Of a stretch of DNA of 64,000 bases, positions 61,829-64,000 are shown one piece after another. Position numbers and translations under genes: made by a program. A model generated the notes under the pieces. That model did no database searches, was not told the origin of the DNA, and saw only the letters and a list, made by a program, of their open reading frames with translations. Source of the stretch: Ruminococcus_G sp964621905. Its GTDB lineage: Bacteria; Bacillota; Clostridia; Lachnospirales; Lachnospiraceae. The stretch spans positions 310,001 through 374,000 of the forward strand of contig CAZUNG010000001.1 in NCBI GenBank assembly GCA_964621905.1, given 5' to 3'. Position 1 is the stretch's first letter. The number at the start of each line of letters is the position of its first letter.

Positions 61829-62671
61829 ATGCTGACAGTTAATAAGTATACGGGGAAGGGCATCGGTGTGGCTGTGCTGGACACCGGAATCTTTCCCCAT
61901 ATTGATTTCGATAACAGAATTGTATATTTTCAGGATTTCGTGCAGAAAAAGTCGGCACCCTACGATGATAACGGCCACGGGACACATGTCTGCGGCATCA
62001 TTGCCGGAAGCGGAAGAGCCTGCGGCAGAAAATGGCACGGTATGGCTCCGGGCTGTCATTTGATTGGATTAAAGGTGCTCGACAAAGCCGGAAACGGTAT
62101 GCAGCAGAACACACTGAAGGCACTGGACTGGATCAAAAAATATCATGACAGATTTCATATCCGTATCGTCAATATTTCGGTTGGTTCAATCACACAGAAT
62201 CAGCGGCAGCATGATGAGCTGATACGGGCCGTGGAAATGATCTGGGACCTGGGTCTGGTTGTTGTCGCCGCCGCCGGAAACGGGGGACCCAAACCCGGAA
62301 GTATCACGGCGCCGGGAAGCAGTAAAAAAGTAATCACCGTCGGTTCCAGCGACATGCTGGATCAACATCATCTGCTCTCCGGTATCGGACCGACCGCAGA
62401 ATGCGTCTGCAAACCGGATATCGTCTGCAGGGGGCATGAGATTTTATCGTGCTCATCAGCTCCTTCGGGAACAGAATATGTAAGGAAAAGCGGAACTTCC
62501 ATGTCCACACCGTATATTTCCGGCGCCATAGCGCTTGCACTGGAAAAAGATCCTCTGTTGACAAATGTGGAAGTTAAAATGATGCTCCGGGACTGCGCAA
62601 AAGATCTTGGTTTTGCTCATAATCAGCAGGGCTGGGGCGAATTTGATTTTGAGAAATTCATGAACTATTGA
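61829..62671 (+). CDS. S8 subtilisin-like serine protease
   Basis: 280 residues with the full triad: Asp18 (VAVLDTGIFPH), His50 (DDNGHGTHVCGIIAG) and Ser224 (KSGTSMSTPYISGA). The oxyanion Asn is in VVVAAAGNGG. It is a compact intracellular-type subtilase without signal peptide or prodomain, similar in size to intracellular serine proteases. It is divergent from the Csp-like gene, and could process it or act in sporulation; this is inference. AGGAAGG precedes the ATG. Confidence 0.93.
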   Translation: MLTVNKYTGKGIGVAVLDTGIFPHIDFDNRIVYFQDFVQKKSAPYDDNGHGTHVCGIIAGSGRACGRKWHGMAPGCHLIGLKVLDKAGNGMQQNTLKALDWIKKYHDRFHIRIVNISVGSITQNQRQHDELIRAVEMIWDLGLVVVAAAGNGGPKPGSITAPGSSKKVITVGSSDMLDQHHLLSGIGPTAECVCKPDIVCRGHEILSCSSAPSGTEYVRKSGTSMSTPYISGAIALALEKDPLLTNVEVKMMLRDCAKDLGFAHNQQGWGEFDFEKFMNY

Positions 62672-62696
62672 CAATGTTCCGACATTTGAATACAAT
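62668..62696 (+). promoter_or_regulatory. Promoter of icd
   Basis: TTGACA (62668-62673), 17 bp, TACAAT (62691-62696). The -35 overlaps the stop of the upstream protease gene. Confidence 0.7.
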
Positions 62697-62746
62697 AGAG
62701 AGCGTGTAAAGAATTGTACAATCAGGCATGGATACAGGAGGATACT

Positions 62747-63949
62747 ATGGAAAAAATCAAGATGACAACGCCGCTGGTAGAGATGGATGGAGATGAAATG
62801 ACACGGATTCTCTGGCAGCTGATTAAAGATGAACTGTTGCTGCCGTTTATCGATCTGAAAACAGAATACTATGATTTGGGTCTGAAACATAGAAACGATA
62901 CGAATGACCAGGTTACTGTTGATTCTGCAAATGCGACAAAGAAATACGGTGTTGCCGTCAAGTGTGCCACAATCACGCCAAACGCCGCAAGAATGACGGA
63001 ATATAACCTGAAAGAAATGTATAAAAGCCCCAACGGAACGATCCGTGCAATGCTGGATGGTACCGTATTTCGTACCCCGATCGTTGTCAAAGGCATCGAT
63101 CCCTGCGTAAAAAACTGGAAAAAGCCAATTACGCTGGCAAGGCACGCATACGGTGATGTTTACAAAAACACCGAAATGATCATTCCCGGCCCCGGAAAAG
63201 TAGAGCTGGTATATACAGCTGAAGACGGAAGCGAGACAAGAGAGCTTGTTCATAATTTTGCCGGCCCCGGCATCGCACAGGGTATGCACAATCTGGATGA
63301 CTCCATCAAAAGTTTTGCGAAGAGCTGTTTTAACTACGCACTGGATACAAAACAGGATCTCTGGTTTGCGACCAAAGACACGATTTCCAAAAAATATGAC
63401 CATACGTTTAAGGACATTTTCCAGGAGATCTATGACCGTGAGTATCAAGAAAAATTTGAAGCGGCAGGCATTGAATACTTCTATACACTGATCGACGATG
63501 CCGTTGCCCGCGTGATGAAAGCAGAAGGCGGATTTATCTGGGCGTGCAAGAACTATGACGGTGACGTTATGAGTGATATGGTATCCTCAGCCTTCGGTTC
63601 CCTTGCAATGATGACTTCCGTTCTTGTTTCGCCGCACGGATATTTTGAATATGAGGCGGCACACGGAACGGTTCAGAGACATTATTACAAACACTTAAAG
63701 GGAGAAGAAACGTCAACAAACTCTGTGGCAACGATATTTGCCTGGACCGGTGCACTTAGAAAAAGAGGAGAAATAGACGGTATTTCAGAACTGTGCAATT
63801 TTGCTGATCAACTTGAGAAAGCTACCATCTCAACGATCGAGAGCGGAAAGATGACAAAAGATCTTGCACTTATCACCTCGATACAGAATCCGGCCGTACT
63901 TAACAGCAAGGACTTTATTCTGGCAATCCGAACAGAACTGGAAAAATAA
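62747..63949 (+). CDS. icd: NADP-dependent isocitrate dehydrogenase
   Basis: 400 residues from ATG 62747, with AGGAGG 5 nt upstream. It belongs to the eukaryotic-like homodimeric group: PLVEMDGDEMTRILWQLIKDELLLP at the start, KCATITPNAARMTEYNLKEMYKSPNGTIRAMLDGTVFRTPI for isocitrate binding, and YDGDVMSDMVSSAFGSLAMMTSVLV for metal and substrate. EAAHGTVQRHY is the NADP-region loop. It converts isocitrate to 2-oxoglutarate, producing NADPH; in Lachnospiraceae this feeds glutamate synthesis in an incomplete TCA cycle. A terminator follows. Confidence 0.97.
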   Translation: MEKIKMTTPLVEMDGDEMTRILWQLIKDELLLPFIDLKTEYYDLGLKHRNDTNDQVTVDSANATKKYGVAVKCATITPNAARMTEYNLKEMYKSPNGTIRAMLDGTVFRTPIVVKGIDPCVKNWKKPITLARHAYGDVYKNTEMIIPGPGKVELVYTAEDGSETRELVHNFAGPGIAQGMHNLDDSIKSFAKSCFNYALDTKQDLWFATKDTISKKYDHTFKDIFQEIYDREYQEKFEAAGIEYFYTLIDDAVARVMKAEGGFIWACKNYDGDVMSDMVSSAFGSLAMMTSVLVSPHGYFEYEAAHGTVQRHYYKHLKGEETSTNSVATIFAWTGALRKRGEIDGISELCNFADQLEKATISTIESGKMTKDLALITSIQNPAVLNSKDFILAIRTELEK

Positions 63950-63962
63950 ATCATAATGGCAG

Positions 63963-63996
63963 GAGGCGTCTGATGAAAGTTTCAGACGCCTCTTTC
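63963..63996 (+). terminator. Intrinsic terminator after icd
   Basis: GAGGCGTCTGA (63963-63973) and TCAGACGCCTC (63982-63992), then TTTCT. Confidence 0.85.
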
Positions 63997-64000
63997 TCAT

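Overview
The window looks like the chromosome of a spore-forming, anaerobic Clostridia member, most likely Lachnospiraceae. The evidence is moderate G+C with strong AGGAGG ribosome binding sites, the yicC-remA-gmk-rpoZ-rimO-pgsA-cinA block typical of Firmicutes, a Csp-like subtilase, ferredoxin-fused oxidoreductases, a two-gene SufCB system and a monomer-type NADP isocitrate dehydrogenase. No tRNA, rRNA, CRISPR array, prophage or intact insertion sequence was seen. The taxonomic call is inference from gene content.

Layout. 1-1441 (minus): a glycolipid glycosyltransferase cut by the window edge, translationally coupled to a PlsY-like acyltransferase. 1485-7539: an autoregulated TetR gene, then a MacB/FtsX-type ABC transporter with a large LxxG-repeat lipoprotein. 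7557-10500: an SDR remnant, a DnaJ-family chaperone and a YkuD L,D-transpeptidase. 10660-14478: a paired ABC exporter-fold transporter. 14636-17396: a histidine kinase/response regulator pair and a DMT transporter. 17589-20237: a CydD-like remnant, ferritin, an Fe-S aldo/keto reductase and Ogt. 20363-23438: a small FeoB-associated/HMA protein, a degenerate sigma factor and sufCB. 23431-26830 (minus): aroF-tyrA-aroA. 27029-34487: an EF-G-like GTPase, a membrane protein, leuS, yfcE and a small membrane protein. 34657-45235: a cobalamin-riboswitch operon of nine genes. 45296-53296: a ferredoxin-nitroreductase, a frameshifted DUF3784-like gene, a hydrolase, a CGGC protein, an NSS symporter, a P-type ATPase and RqcH. 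53340-58726: the housekeeping operon. 58759-62671: small unknown genes, a Gly/Cys-rich protein and two subtilases. 62668-63996: icd.

Two systems stand out. First, three separate promoters (2254, 10660, 20363) carry the same palindromic operator, GGTTAGT-N4-ACTAACC, directly after the -10 box. They control the FtsX-type transporter, the exporter-fold pair and the FeoB-associated/HMA gene. This looks like one local regulon, and the third target points to a metal, probably iron. Second, the cobalamin riboswitch at 34720-34952 has an intrinsic terminator and precedes an operon of two SAM methyltransferases, a CydDC-like ABC pair and a complete nickel/peptide-type ABC importer. The regulation and the solute-binding protein suggest uptake of cobalt, a cobalt chelate or a corrinoid. 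The role of the methyltransferases and the exporter-fold pair is not explained by any system I can name.

Other notable points are a Csp-like subtilase whose catalytic serine is cysteine, a sigma-70-like protein without region 4, a LexA-like box in the suf promoter, and a DUF3784-like gene broken by an A-tract frameshift and a 13-bp tandem duplication.
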